The position numbers and the translations under genes are program-made. A stretch of 11,855 bases of DNA. Source: Planctomycetaceae bacterium. GTDB taxonomy: Bacteria > Planctomycetota > Planctomycetia > Pirellulales > Pirellulaceae. Under the pieces are notes generated by a model. It saw nothing but the letters and a program-made list of their open reading frames with translations, did not search any database and was not told the DNA's origin. This document shows, one piece after another, positions 5,086 to 11,855 of this stretch. The DNA is taken from the NCBI GenBank assembly GCA_007695205.1, contig REEF01000620.1:1-11855 (forward strand). Reading direction: 5' to 3'. How positions within the stretch are numbered: position 1 is the first letter of the stretch; the number at the start of each line of letters is the position of its first letter.

Positions 5086-7656
5086 GTGGCGGCGGGACAC
5101 GGAGGAAACTTGCGTCAGTTGGCTATCCACGCGGGACGGGATCCTGAGCGGATCGTCGATTTCAGCGCCAGCATCAATCCGCTGGGACCGCCCGAGCGGC
5201 TGCGCGCCGCGCTGGCCCGTAGCATCGAGCACTTGGTACATTACCCCGATCCCGACTGCAGCGAACTGGTCGAGCTTCTCGCGCAGCGACACGGGGTGGC
5301 GCGCCAGCAGGTAATTGTCGGCAACGGGTCGACGGAGATCCTGTTCGCCCTGGCGCGGGCGGTCGCTTTCGACCGAGCGGTCATCCCGGTCCCCGCGTAC
5401 ATTGACTATGCCGCAGCGGTGCAGGCTGCGGGCCGGGAAGTCGCCTTGCTTGCGTTGCAGGAAGACACGGGTTTTGCGCTCGATTGGCAGACGCTGGAGG
5501 CATCGCTTCGCGGTGGCGAACTCGTGATGCTCGGCCAGCCGAACAACCCCACGGGCCGAGCCTTCGATTCAGACCAGTTCCGCGACCTGGCGGCCCGGCA
5601 TCCGTCGACCACGTTTGTGGTCGACGAAGCCTTCGCCGATTTCGTCGACGGATATCGGTCGTTGGCCGAACCCGTTTGTCCCAACGCGATCGTCGTCCGA
5701 TCGCTGACCAAGTTCTACGCCATCCCCGGCTTGCGTGTGGGTTATGCCATTGCCCAGGCCGCGACGGCCCAGCAGATCCGCCGCCAGATCCCGCCTTGGT
5801 CGGTCGGCGTTCTGGCTCAGCAAGCGGCCGTGGCCGTGCTCTCCGACGACGACTACGCTGGGCAAAGCGTGGCGGTGGTGGATGACGAACGTCGCCGGCT
5901 GACCGACGGGCTCACGAGTATCCCGGGACTGCACGTCTACCCTAGCTTCACCAACTTCCTGCTGGTCCGGCTGGATCGTTCGGACGTGACGGTCCCGGCG
6001 TTGGCGGATCGGCTGTTGCAGGACGGCATTGCCATCCGGACGTTCGGGCCGGGCCAGTATCTGGACGAACGTTTCTTCCGAGTCGCCGTGCGTTTGGCGG
6101 CTGAGAACGCCAAGCTGTGCGAGGCTGTGGCCACCGTGCTCCAACCGGCCCGTCGTCCGCGGAGAAAACCCGCTCGAGCCAAGGCCTTGATGATCCAGGG
6201 TACCAGTTCCAACGCGGGCAAGAGTGTGCTGACGGCGGCCCTGTGCCGGATTCTGTTCCAGGAGGGAGTTCGCGTGGCGCCGTTCAAGTCGCAGAATATG
6301 TCGCTGAATTCGTTCGTCACGCGGGACGGCGGCGAAATGGGCCGGGCTCAGGTGGTTCAGGCGCAGGCCTGTCGCCTGGAGCCCGACGTGCGGATGAATC
6401 CCGTCCTGCTGAAACCCAATTCGGACACCGGATGCCAGGTGATCGTCAACGGCCGGCCGGTGGGAAACATGCGGGTCGGCGAGTACGTGCGGTACAAGCC
6501 CGAGGCGTTTGCTGCGGCCAAGCAGTGCTACGACGCGTTGGCCGCCGAGTTTGACGCCATCGTTTTGGAAGGAGCCGGTTCGCCCGGCGAGGTGAACCTG
6601 AAACGCCACGACATCGTCAACATGCGGATGGCCCAGTACGCGGAGGCTCCCGTGCTGGTGGCCGGGGACATCGACCGCGGCGGCGTGTTCGCCTCGTTCG
6701 TCGGCACGATGGAAGTGCTCGAACCGTGGGAACGCCGGTTGGTAGCGGGCTGGATCGTCAACCGTTTCCGCGGTGACGCTGGCCTGCTGGGTCCGGCCTT
6801 GGAATACACGCTGCGGCACACCGGCCGGCCCGTGTTGGGCGTCGTGCCGTATCTGCCGGAATTGGGCTTGCCTGAAGAGGACTCGGTGGAGTTCAAAAGC
6901 CGGGCGCTCGATCCCCAGGCCGACGCCAGGGCGTGTGTGGAGATCGCGGTCGTCGACTTGCCGCACATCGCGAACTTTACGGATTTCGATGCCTTTCGAG
7001 TCGAATCCGACGTGCGGTTGCGGATCGTCCGCGCGGCCGACGAACTGGACACCCCGGACGCCGTGATCCTTCCGGGCAGCAAGAACACGCTGGCCGACCT
7101 AGGGTATCTGCGCCGCAGCGGCCTGGCCGCACGTCTGGCTGTGCTGGCGCAGCAGGGCAAGACGGAAATCATCGGCATCTGCGCCGGGCTGCAGATGCTG
7201 GGCCGAGGGATCGCCGATCCTTTGGCGATCGAATCCACGCTGGAGAGTTCGCAAGGCCTGGCGTTGCTGAACGCCGACACCGTGATGGCGGCCGGAAAGA
7301 CGCTCCGCCGCGGCACGGCTCGCCATGGCGCTTCGGGTTTGGAGGTAACCGGTTACGAGATCCATCATGGTCAGACTTCGAGCGACCGTTGCGAACCGTG
7401 GCTCACCGGTTCGGATGGCCGGATCGTGGGGATCGCCAGCGTCGACCGCCGCGTCTGGGGCACGTACTTGCATGGCGTGTTCGATGCCGACGCCTTCCGC
7501 CGCTGGTTCATCGATCATCTCCGAATGCGGCGAGGCTTGTCGCCGGTGGGCCAGGTCATCGCCCGGTACGACATCCAACCGGCGCTGGACCGTCTGGCGC
7601 AAGTGGTCCGCGACCACGTGCGGATCGACGAAGTTTTTCGGATCATGGGGCTGTGA
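5086..7656 (+). CDS. cobD-cobQ: fused threonine-phosphate decarboxylase (CobD) and cobyric acid synthase (CobQ/CbiP)
   Basis: This is one continuous 856-residue frame with two enzymes. Residues 1 to about 355 are a PLP fold-type I aminotransferase-like CobD: opening HGGN, DFSASINPLGPP, GNGSTEILFALARA, GQPNNPTGRAF, and SLTKFYAIPGLRVGYA with the PLP lysine at 209. Its product, aminopropanol phosphate, is the CbiB substrate. A basic linker (about 350-366, PARRPRRKPARAK) leads to residues 367-856, a full-length CobQ: GTSSNAGKS ATP site (372-380), FKSQNMSLNSFVT, GAGSPGEVNL, and a class I glutamine amidotransferase domain with Cys699 (IIGICAGLQMLG) and His796 (GTYLHGVFD). CobQ amidates four side chains of the corrin ring. 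The GTG start at 5086 has GAGGTG four bases upstream. No stop or frameshift lies in the linker, so the fusion looks real. Confidence 0.93.
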   Translation: MAAGHGGNLRQLAIHAGRDPERIVDFSASINPLGPPERLRAALARSIEHLVHYPDPDCSELVELLAQRHGVARQQVIVGNGSTEILFALARAVAFDRAVIPVPAYIDYAAAVQAAGREVALLALQEDTGFALDWQTLEASLRGGELVMLGQPNNPTGRAFDSDQFRDLAARHPSTTFVVDEAFADFVDGYRSLAEPVCPNAIVVRSLTKFYAIPGLRVGYAIAQAATAQQIRRQIPPWSVGVLAQQAAVAVLSDDDYAGQSVAVVDDERRRLTDGLTSIPGLHVYPSFTNFLLVRLDRSDVTVPALADRLLQDGIAIRTFGPGQYLDERFFRVAVRLAAENAKLCEAVATVLQPARRPRRKPARAKALMIQGTSSNAGKSVLTAALCRILFQEGVRVAPFKSQNMSLNSFVTRDGGEMGRAQVVQAQACRLEPDVRMNPVLLKPNSDTGCQVIVNGRPVGNMRVGEYVRYKPEAFAAAKQCYDALAAEFDAIVLEGAGSPGEVNLKRHDIVNMRMAQYAEAPVLVAGDIDRGGVFASFVGTMEVLEPWERRLVAGWIVNRFRGDAGLLGPALEYTLRHTGRPVLGVVPYLPELGLPEEDSVEFKSRALDPQADARACVEIAVVDLPHIANFTDFDAFRVESDVRLRIVRAADELDTPDAVILPGSKNTLADLGYLRRSGLAARLAVLAQQGKTEIIGICAGLQMLGRGIADPLAIESTLESSQGLALLNADTVMAAGKTLRRGTARHGASGLEVTGYEIHHGQTSSDRCEPWLTGSDGRIVGIASVDRRVWGTYLHGVFDADAFRRWFIDHLRMRRGLSPVGQVIARYDIQPALDRLAQVVRDHVRIDEVFRIMGL

Positions 7657-8630
7657 TGGAACTCGAACACCAAATCCTGATCGCCGTGGGGCTCGATCTG
7701 GCGCTGGGCGACCCGCGTTGGCTGCCGCACCCGGTGCGCGGGATCGGTTGGCTGGCCTTGCGATCAGAGGCGTGGACGCGCCGGTGGCTGGGGGACACGC
7801 GGGTCGCGGGAACGGTCGCGGCGGTGACGACTTATGCGGCGGCGGGCGGAGCGGCTTGGGCGGTGATCCGTGGGGCGGCTGCCGTGCATCCGCTGGCCAC
7901 CGACGTGGCGTCGATCGCGGTGATCTACACCACCATCGCCGCTCGAGATCTGGCCGGGCACAGCATGGCCGTGTTCCACTCACTGACGGCCGGAGATCTG
8001 GACGAAGCACGGCGGCGAGTCGGCGAGATCGTCGGCCGCGACACGGACCGACTGGATCGGCCGGGCGTGGTGCGAGCCACCGTGGAAAGCGTCGCGGAGA
8101 GCACGGTGGACGGAGTGACGGCGCCGCTGTTCTATGCGGCGGTGGCCGGACCCGTCGGGGCGATCGTCTATCGCGCGATCAATACGCTGGATTCGATGTT
8201 CGGGCATCAGGACCAGCGTTATTGCCGGTTCGGCTGGGCAGCGGCTAAGCTGGACGATGCGGCGAATTACCTGCCGGCCCGCTGTACGGCTCCGTTGGTG
8301 TGCGTGGCGGCTTTTCTGTTGCGTCTACGTCCGACAGCTTCGTTGCGAATGCTGCTCCGCGATGGCCGGAAGCACGCCAGCCCCAACGCCGGATTGACCG
8401 AGGCGGCGATGGCCGGCGCCTTGGGCGTCCAATTGGGCGGCGTTACCTACTACGACGGCCAAGCATGGAACAAGCCGACGATCGGCGACGAGACGGTGCC
8501 GCTGGCCGCCGGGCATATCCGCTGGGCCAACGCTGTGATGCTCGTTACCACAGGCCTGTTCCTTCTGCTGTGCCTGGCGGCGCGAATGGCCGTCCCGTAT
8601 CTGTGGGAACTCGGGAGGGCCGCCGGATGA
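7656..8630 (+). CDS. cbiB: adenosylcobinamide-phosphate synthase (CbiB)
   Basis: The 324-residue membrane protein attaches aminopropanol (phosphate) to adenosylcobyric acid, making adenosylcobinamide (phosphate). It shows the family signatures DLALGDPRWLPHPVRGIGW near the N terminus, VESVAESTVDGVTAPLFYAA (with the usual ENT changed to EST), INTLDSMFGHQDQRYCRFGW, AAKLDDAANYLPAR and DGRKHASPNAGLTEAAMAGA. Several hydrophobic segments, including one at the extreme C terminus, fit membrane insertion. Length is normal (about 320). The frame is open far upstream, but ATG 7656 overlaps the previous stop by one base (TGATG) and starts on the conserved domain. It directly follows the CobD-CobQ fusion, whose two products are exactly the two substrates CbiB joins. 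Confidence 0.95.
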   Translation: MELEHQILIAVGLDLALGDPRWLPHPVRGIGWLALRSEAWTRRWLGDTRVAGTVAAVTTYAAAGGAAWAVIRGAAAVHPLATDVASIAVIYTTIAARDLAGHSMAVFHSLTAGDLDEARRRVGEIVGRDTDRLDRPGVVRATVESVAESTVDGVTAPLFYAAVAGPVGAIVYRAINTLDSMFGHQDQRYCRFGWAAAKLDDAANYLPARCTAPLVCVAAFLLRLRPTASLRMLLRDGRKHASPNAGLTEAAMAGALGVQLGGVTYYDGQAWNKPTIGDETVPLAAGHIRWANAVMLVTTGLFLLLCLAARMAVPYLWELGRAAG

Positions 8631-9154
8631 GCAGCCAACCGCGAATCCTGATCTTCACGGGCGACGGCAAAGGCAAGACCACGGCGGCGCTGGGCATGGC
8701 GCTGCGTGCGGCCGGCCACGGACTGCGTACGTGCGTGGTCCAGTTCATCAAGAGCGACGTTGCGGTGGGCGAGATCGCCGCCGTCACAAGCTCGGATACC
8801 ATCGAGATCCATCCTACGGGCCTGGGGTTCGTGCCCCCGCGCGAGCATCCGGACTTCCAGCTCCATCGCGAGGCGGCCCAAGCCGGTTTGCGCAAGGCGG
8901 CCGAGGCCGTGGCCGACGGCCGATACTCGCTGGTCGTCCTGGACGAAATCTGTCTGGCCGTCAGTCGCGGATTGATCGAGCAAGTCGAGGTGATCGAACT
9001 CGCCGCCCGCACACCGCCGCAGGTGTGTTTGGTCATGACCGGTCGCCATGCGTCACCCGAGTTGATCGATTTGGCCGACACGGTCACCGAGATGTGTTGT
9101 GTGAAGCACGGACTACGGGCGGGGATCGCCGCCCAGAAAGGAGTTGAGCGATGA
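8627..9154 (+). CDS. cobO: corrinoid ATP adenosyltransferase (CobO/BtuR type)
   Basis: The 175-residue cytosolic enzyme transfers the 5'-deoxyadenosyl group of ATP to cobalt(I) of a corrinoid such as cob(I)yrinate diamide, forming the Co-C bond. The inverted P-loop motif GDGKGKTTAALGMALRAAGHG starts at residue 12. VVQFIKSD, the Gly-Phe segment TGLGFVP, LVVLDEICLAVSRGLI and LVMTGRHASPELIDLADTV match the CobO/CobA(Salmonella)/BtuR family, not PduO or EutT. Length is within the family range (170-200). ATG 8627 overlaps the cbiB stop as ATGA and has GGGAGGG seven bases upstream. The frame extends further upstream only as overlap with cbiB. Confidence 0.94.
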   Translation: MSSQPRILIFTGDGKGKTTAALGMALRAAGHGLRTCVVQFIKSDVAVGEIAAVTSSDTIEIHPTGLGFVPPREHPDFQLHREAAQAGLRKAAEAVADGRYSLVVLDEICLAVSRGLIEQVEVIELAARTPPQVCLVMTGRHASPELIDLADTVTEMCCVKHGLRAGIAAQKGVER

Positions 9155-10548
9155 GTGTCATTTGTCCGAGAATCGTGATCGCCGGGACCGGAAGCGGCGT
9201 GGGCAAGACGTCGTTGACGCTGGGCCTGACACGCTGCCTGGCCCGTCAAGGCCTGCGCGTCCAGACCTTCAAGGTCGGCCCCGATTTCCTGGATCCGAGT
9301 TACCTGAACCTGGCCTCGGGGCGGACCTGCTACAACCTGGACGGTTGGATGACCTCGCGCGATTACGTGCGCGGCCTGTTCGCCCGAGCGACTGCGGATG
9401 CCGACATCGCTGTGATCGAGGGCGTGATGGGCCTGTTCGACGGCGCATCGGCGCTCTCGCTGGAAGGCAGCACGGCCGAGATCGCCTTCTGGCTGGACGC
9501 ACCGGTGCTGCTGGTCGCCAACGTCCACGGGGTGGCTCGCAGCCTGGCGGCGACGGTCAAGGGGTTTACGCACTTCGATCCGGAATTGCGTGTGGCAGGT
9601 GTGATCGGCAACCACGGTGGCTCGCCGCGGCACCGTGCCTTGCTCGCGGAGACGCTCAGCGGCGCTGGGAGCGTGCCGTTGGTCGGGATGGTGCCCCGGG
9701 ACTCGCTGCCGCCGCTGCCCCGTCGGCACCTGGGATTGGTCGCCGCCGACCACGCGGAACTGGGTTCCGGGCTGTTTGATACCCTGGCCGACGCCTGTTC
9801 GCAGCACCTGGACGTCCCCGCGATCATCGAACTGGCCCGCTCGGCCGGGCCCATCCCGATCGAAATGCCGTCGCTGGAATCGGCGCCGGCGCAAGCGCCC
9901 GGTCGGACGATCCGTGTGGGAATCGCGCGGGACGAAGCGTTCCACTTTTACTATCCGGACAACCTGCAGGAACTCGCTCGCCGGGGTGCCGAGTGGGTAC
10001 CGTTTTCGCCGCTGACCGACCGGCGGCTGCCCGAGGAGCTGGACGGGTTGTACTTCGGCGGCGGCTATCCCGAACTGCACGCGGCTCGGTTGGCCGCCAA
10101 CGCCAGCATGTTGGCCGACGTGCGGGACTACGCAGCTTCGGGGCGAGTGTTGTATGCCGAATGCGGCGGGATGATGTACCTGGGCCGGACACTAACCACC
10201 AGCGACGATGGGGAGCATCCGATGGCCGGCGTGCTACCCATCCGGACCGCTATGCTTCCGAAGTTGAGGGCTTTGGGTTACGCCGAAGTCCGTTGGCGGG
10301 TCGATTCGCCGTGGGGATCGGCGGGCGAAGCGATGCGCGGCCACGAGTACCACTATTCCGAGATGGTAGAAGGCCCGGGACCCACCGACGACTGGGAAGC
10401 GGCCTACTCGCTCCACCGCGGCCTCCGCCATCCCTGGGTGACCGGTCTTTCCCGGGGGAACATCCTGGCCGGTTACGTGCATTTGCACTGGGCGTCGCGG
10501 CCGGCGGCAGCGGCTCACTTTCTTTCTCGTTGCAGGAGATCATCATGA
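9151..10548 (+). CDS. cbiA: cobyrinate a,c-diamide synthase
   Basis: The 465-residue glutamine-dependent ligase amidates the a and c carboxylates of cobyrinic acid; in the aerobic route the same protein type (CobB) acts on hydrogenobyrinic acid. The N-terminal ATP domain has IAGTGSGVGKTSL (P-loop about residues 10-22), TFKVGPDFLDPSYLN, YNLDGWM and VIEGVMGLFDG. The C-terminal class I amidotransferase domain has YFGGGYPELHA, the nucleophile Cys338 in VLYAECGGMMYLG, and HLH at 444-446 in the usual C-terminal position. Length is near Salmonella CbiA (459). The neighbouring CbiX cobaltochelatase favours the cobalt-containing substrate and so the name CbiA. ATG 9151 overlaps the cobO stop (ATGA), with AAAGGAG seven bases before it. 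Confidence 0.94.
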   Translation: MSVICPRIVIAGTGSGVGKTSLTLGLTRCLARQGLRVQTFKVGPDFLDPSYLNLASGRTCYNLDGWMTSRDYVRGLFARATADADIAVIEGVMGLFDGASALSLEGSTAEIAFWLDAPVLLVANVHGVARSLAATVKGFTHFDPELRVAGVIGNHGGSPRHRALLAETLSGAGSVPLVGMVPRDSLPPLPRRHLGLVAADHAELGSGLFDTLADACSQHLDVPAIIELARSAGPIPIEMPSLESAPAQAPGRTIRVGIARDEAFHFYYPDNLQELARRGAEWVPFSPLTDRRLPEELDGLYFGGGYPELHAARLAANASMLADVRDYAASGRVLYAECGGMMYLGRTLTTSDDGEHPMAGVLPIRTAMLPKLRALGYAEVRWRVDSPWGSAGEAMRGHEYHYSEMVEGPGPTDDWEAAYSLHRGLRHPWVTGLSRGNILAGYVHLHWASRPAAAAHFLSRCRRSS

Positions 10549-11558
10549 GCGTTATGGACAGACCGATCGGGATCCTGATCATCAGCCACGGCAGTCCGCG
10601 TGCCGAGGCCAACCGGGGCTTCGAGGCCCTGGTGGCACGGGTGGCTTCGCGATTGCAGCCGGCCGATGTATTGCCGGCGTTCTTCTCCATCGTCCGCCCG
10701 GACATCCCTGACCAGGTGGCAGCGATGGCATCGCGCGGCGTCCGACGGATCCTGCTGCTGCCCTACTTCCTGTACTCCGGTCAGCACGTGACGGTCGACA
10801 TCCCGGCGCTGCTGGACCAGTGCCGCAACCAGTTTCCGGACGTGGCGCTCGAGGTGTTGCCCAACCTGGAAAACGATCCCGTGTTGGAGGACCTGCTTGT
10901 CGAACGCTTGGCACCATGGGCGGGCGAGGACGAGGTGTTTCCTCAGGAGGGGGCCGCGATCGAGCAGCAAAGCTATCGCATCATCCAGCAGCAACTGGCC
11001 GACTGGGCCAGCAGTCAGCCCGATGCGGACCAGATCGTTCGTCGCGTGATCCATGCCACGGCCGACCTGTCGTTTGCACGGACGCTACGAATTCATCCCC
11101 AGGCCGTTTCGCGGGGCATCGAAGCCTTGGCGGACGGCCAGCCGATCCTGTGCGACGTGAACATGTTGAAAGCCGGGATGACCAAGATCCGCAACGAAAT
11201 CCTCTGCGCCATCGACTGGCCCGAGGTAGCCGCATTGGCCCGGGCGGACCAGAGCACCCGCGCGGCAGCCGCCATGACGCACCTGGCCCCGCGTCTGGAA
11301 GGGGCTATCGTGGCGATCGGAAACGCCCCGACCGCGTTATGGCGAATCCTGGACTTGACCCGCAACGGCGGCCCGCGTCCGGCGTTGGTCGTCGGCTTGC
11401 CCATCGGATTCGTCGGCGCCCAGCAGTCGAAGCGGGCCTTGCTGGAAAGCGATCTGTGTTACATCACCAACACCAACCATCGCGGCGGCAGTCCCGCAGC
11501 GGCAGCGGCGGTCAACGTCCTGGCCTTGATGGCCCACGAACGGAACCCCGACGTGTAG
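10545..11558 (+). CDS. cbiX-cbiC: fused sirohydrochlorin cobaltochelatase (CbiX) and precorrin-8X methylmutase (CbiC/CobH)
   Basis: This is a 337-residue fusion. Residues 1 to about 128 form a short, single-repeat CbiX: IGILIISHGSPRAEANRGFE with metal-binding His15, and ILLLPYFLYSGQHVTVDIP with His81. It inserts cobalt into sirohydrochlorin, the entry of the anaerobic pathway. Residues about 138-337 are a full CbiC/CobH: QSYRIIQQQLA, RVIHATADLSFA with His170 (equivalent to the catalytic His43 of Salmonella CbiC and CobH), DVNMLKAGM, IGNAPTALWRILDL, GLPIGFVGAQQSK and GGSPAAAAAVNVLAL. It moves the C11 methyl to C12, giving cobyrinic acid, the CbiA substrate. ATG 10545 overlaps the cbiA stop (ATGA), with AGGAG six bases upstream. 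The frame extends upstream within cbiA without homology. It is the last gene of the operon in this window. Confidence 0.93.
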   Translation: MSVMDRPIGILIISHGSPRAEANRGFEALVARVASRLQPADVLPAFFSIVRPDIPDQVAAMASRGVRRILLLPYFLYSGQHVTVDIPALLDQCRNQFPDVALEVLPNLENDPVLEDLLVERLAPWAGEDEVFPQEGAAIEQQSYRIIQQQLADWASSQPDADQIVRRVIHATADLSFARTLRIHPQAVSRGIEALADGQPILCDVNMLKAGMTKIRNEILCAIDWPEVAALARADQSTRAAAAMTHLAPRLEGAIVAIGNAPTALWRILDLTRNGGPRPALVVGLPIGFVGAQQSKRALLESDLCYITNTNHRGGSPAAAAAVNVLALMAHERNPDV

Positions 11559-11578
11559 GACGGATCGGCAATCCGTCC
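11558..11578 (+). terminator. hairpin overlapping the last stop codon
   Basis: GGACGGAT (11558-11565) and ATCCGTCC (11571-11578) form a perfect 8-bp stem with a five-base CGGCA loop, starting at the last base of the cbiX-cbiC stop codon. There is no T tract after it (GTAAATGTTG follows), so it is not a textbook intrinsic terminator. It may still end transcription, or protect the 3' end, or belong to a dispersed palindromic repeat family. Confidence 0.45.
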
Positions 11579-11717
11579 GTAAATGTTGATCTGCCCATAG
11601 CTTTCCGGACGTCAGCGCCGTATGGAGGGCCTTGTACCGAGGCAGCGCATCGGCGGGTGCATCCTCCAGACGGCCCGAACACCAACTGCGTCGCACGGCA
11701 GCTTGCCCCCCTGGAAA
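11579..11717. other. intergenic DNA without a recognisable gene
   Basis: Open frames cross this stretch on both strands, but none has a ribosome site, a domain or a convincing start. The base composition is still GC-rich. I see no repeat or RNA motif here beyond the hairpin to its left and the tRNA-like element to its right. Confidence 0.5.
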
Positions 11718-11782
11718 GGCGGGGCTCCTGGGGTTCGAACCTGCGTCAAAGCGGTTCACAGCCGCCTACCCGTAGCCCCGCC
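11718..11782 (-). pseudogene. tRNA-His-like element, D-arm reduced (probable tRNA remnant)
   Basis: Read on the - strand, the element has a perfect 9-bp closing stem (GGCGGGGCT with AGCCCCGCC). It includes an 8-bp acceptor with the extra G(-1):C73 pair typical of tRNA-His. A 5-bp anticodon arm follows (GGCGG / CCGCT, one G-U pair) with loop CTGTGAA, where T33 precedes a GTG (His) anticodon. The T loop reads GG-TTCGAAC-CC. Against function, it is only 65 bases long. The D arm is reduced to about TACGGGTA (GGGTA echoes the D loop), only two T-stem pairs form, and no CCA is encoded. I infer a degenerate or truncated tRNA-His copy; a chance resemblance around a strong inverted repeat remains possible. 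Confidence 0.35.
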
Positions 11783-11855
11783 GAGCACTTTGCCGCCGTA
11801 GATCTTGATGTTGTTCATCGGACATGTCGATCCGCTCGGGCAGTCCGGACTGCTC
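11756..11855 (-). other. unassigned open frame running off the right edge
   Basis: On the - strand, a frame open from the window edge to a TGA at 11756-11758 ends in MNNIKIYGGKVLGGATGRRL, which has protein-like composition. Codon use in the first part (11855 to about 11820) looks better in the neighbouring frame (SGLPERIDMSD), so a frameshift near 11817 is possible. It runs into the tRNA-like element. I do not recognise a family; it may be the tail of a broken gene or no gene at all. Confidence 0.2.

Noticed and set aside
5569..6966. Long (465-codon) - strand frame antisense to cobD-cobQ
   Set aside because: It is a mirror frame of GC-rich coding DNA, rich in His, Arg and Gln, with no domain; the sense frame has full catalytic motifs.
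8545..10080. Long (511-codon) - strand frame antisense to cbiB, cobO and cbiA
   Set aside because: It crosses three well-supported genes on the other strand and shows low-complexity composition without family motifs.
11337..11759. 140-codon - strand frame beginning MNRFDAGSNP
   Set aside because: An AGSNP peptide is what arises when a tRNA T-arm is translated, and the rest is antisense to the cbiX-cbiC end.
11718..11782. Calling this an intact functional tRNA-His
   Set aside because: The length of 65 bases, the missing D arm, the poor T stem and the absent CCA do not fit a working bacterial tRNA.
1..11855. CRISPR array, insertion sequence, phage genes or defence system
   Set aside because: No regularly spaced direct repeats, no transposase, integrase or phage motifs, and no nuclease or toxin domains were seen on either strand.

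Overview
The window is dominated by one cobalamin (vitamin B12) biosynthesis operon on the + strand (about 938-11578), led by a B12-sensing riboswitch. The DNA is GC-rich with high-GC third codon positions. The two fused proteins, a RhaT-type sugar permease remnant and a Gfo/Idh/MocA oxidoreductase remnant together suggest a planctomycete-like bacterium. That placement is inference; no rRNA or other taxonomic marker is present.

Left flank (1-930): two sugar-metabolism gene remnants lie on the - strand. One is the first third of a RhaT-like permease, ending abruptly at an AT-rich edge (46-411). The other is the C-terminal tail of a Gfo/Idh/MocA-type oxidoreductase (485-712). An AT-richer gene-free stretch (about 713-930) follows.

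Control region (938-1291): a sigma70-like promoter, an adenosylcobalamin-type aptamer ending in a B12 box, a linker hairpin, and an intrinsic terminator with seven T's ending 18 bases before the first start codon. This is the layout of a riboswitch that terminates transcription when cobalamin is abundant.

Operon (1292-11558), in order: cobA (SUMT), cobC, cobU, cobT, cobS, a cobD-cobQ fusion, cbiB, cobO, cbiA, and a cbiX-cbiC fusion. Junctions after cobC are 8-, 4- or 1-base overlaps or a 3-base gap, so translation is probably coupled. The set covers the entry of the pathway (methylation of uroporphyrinogen III, cobalt insertion), the last corrin-ring step (CbiC), both amidations, adenosylation, aminopropanol-phosphate synthesis and attachment, and nucleotide loop assembly. 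CbiX points to the early-cobalt (anaerobic) route. The middle ring-methylation and contraction genes (cbiL, H, F, G, D, J, E, T) are absent here and must be elsewhere or supplied differently.

Right flank (11559-11855): a perfect 8-bp hairpin overlaps the last stop codon. It is followed by gene-poor DNA holding a tRNA-His-like remnant on the - strand (11718-11782) and an unassigned open frame running off the edge.

The operon itself is well understood biology. The least ordinary points are the two fusion proteins, the tRNA-like element, and the truncated sugar genes at the left edge. I found no clearly undescribed system.
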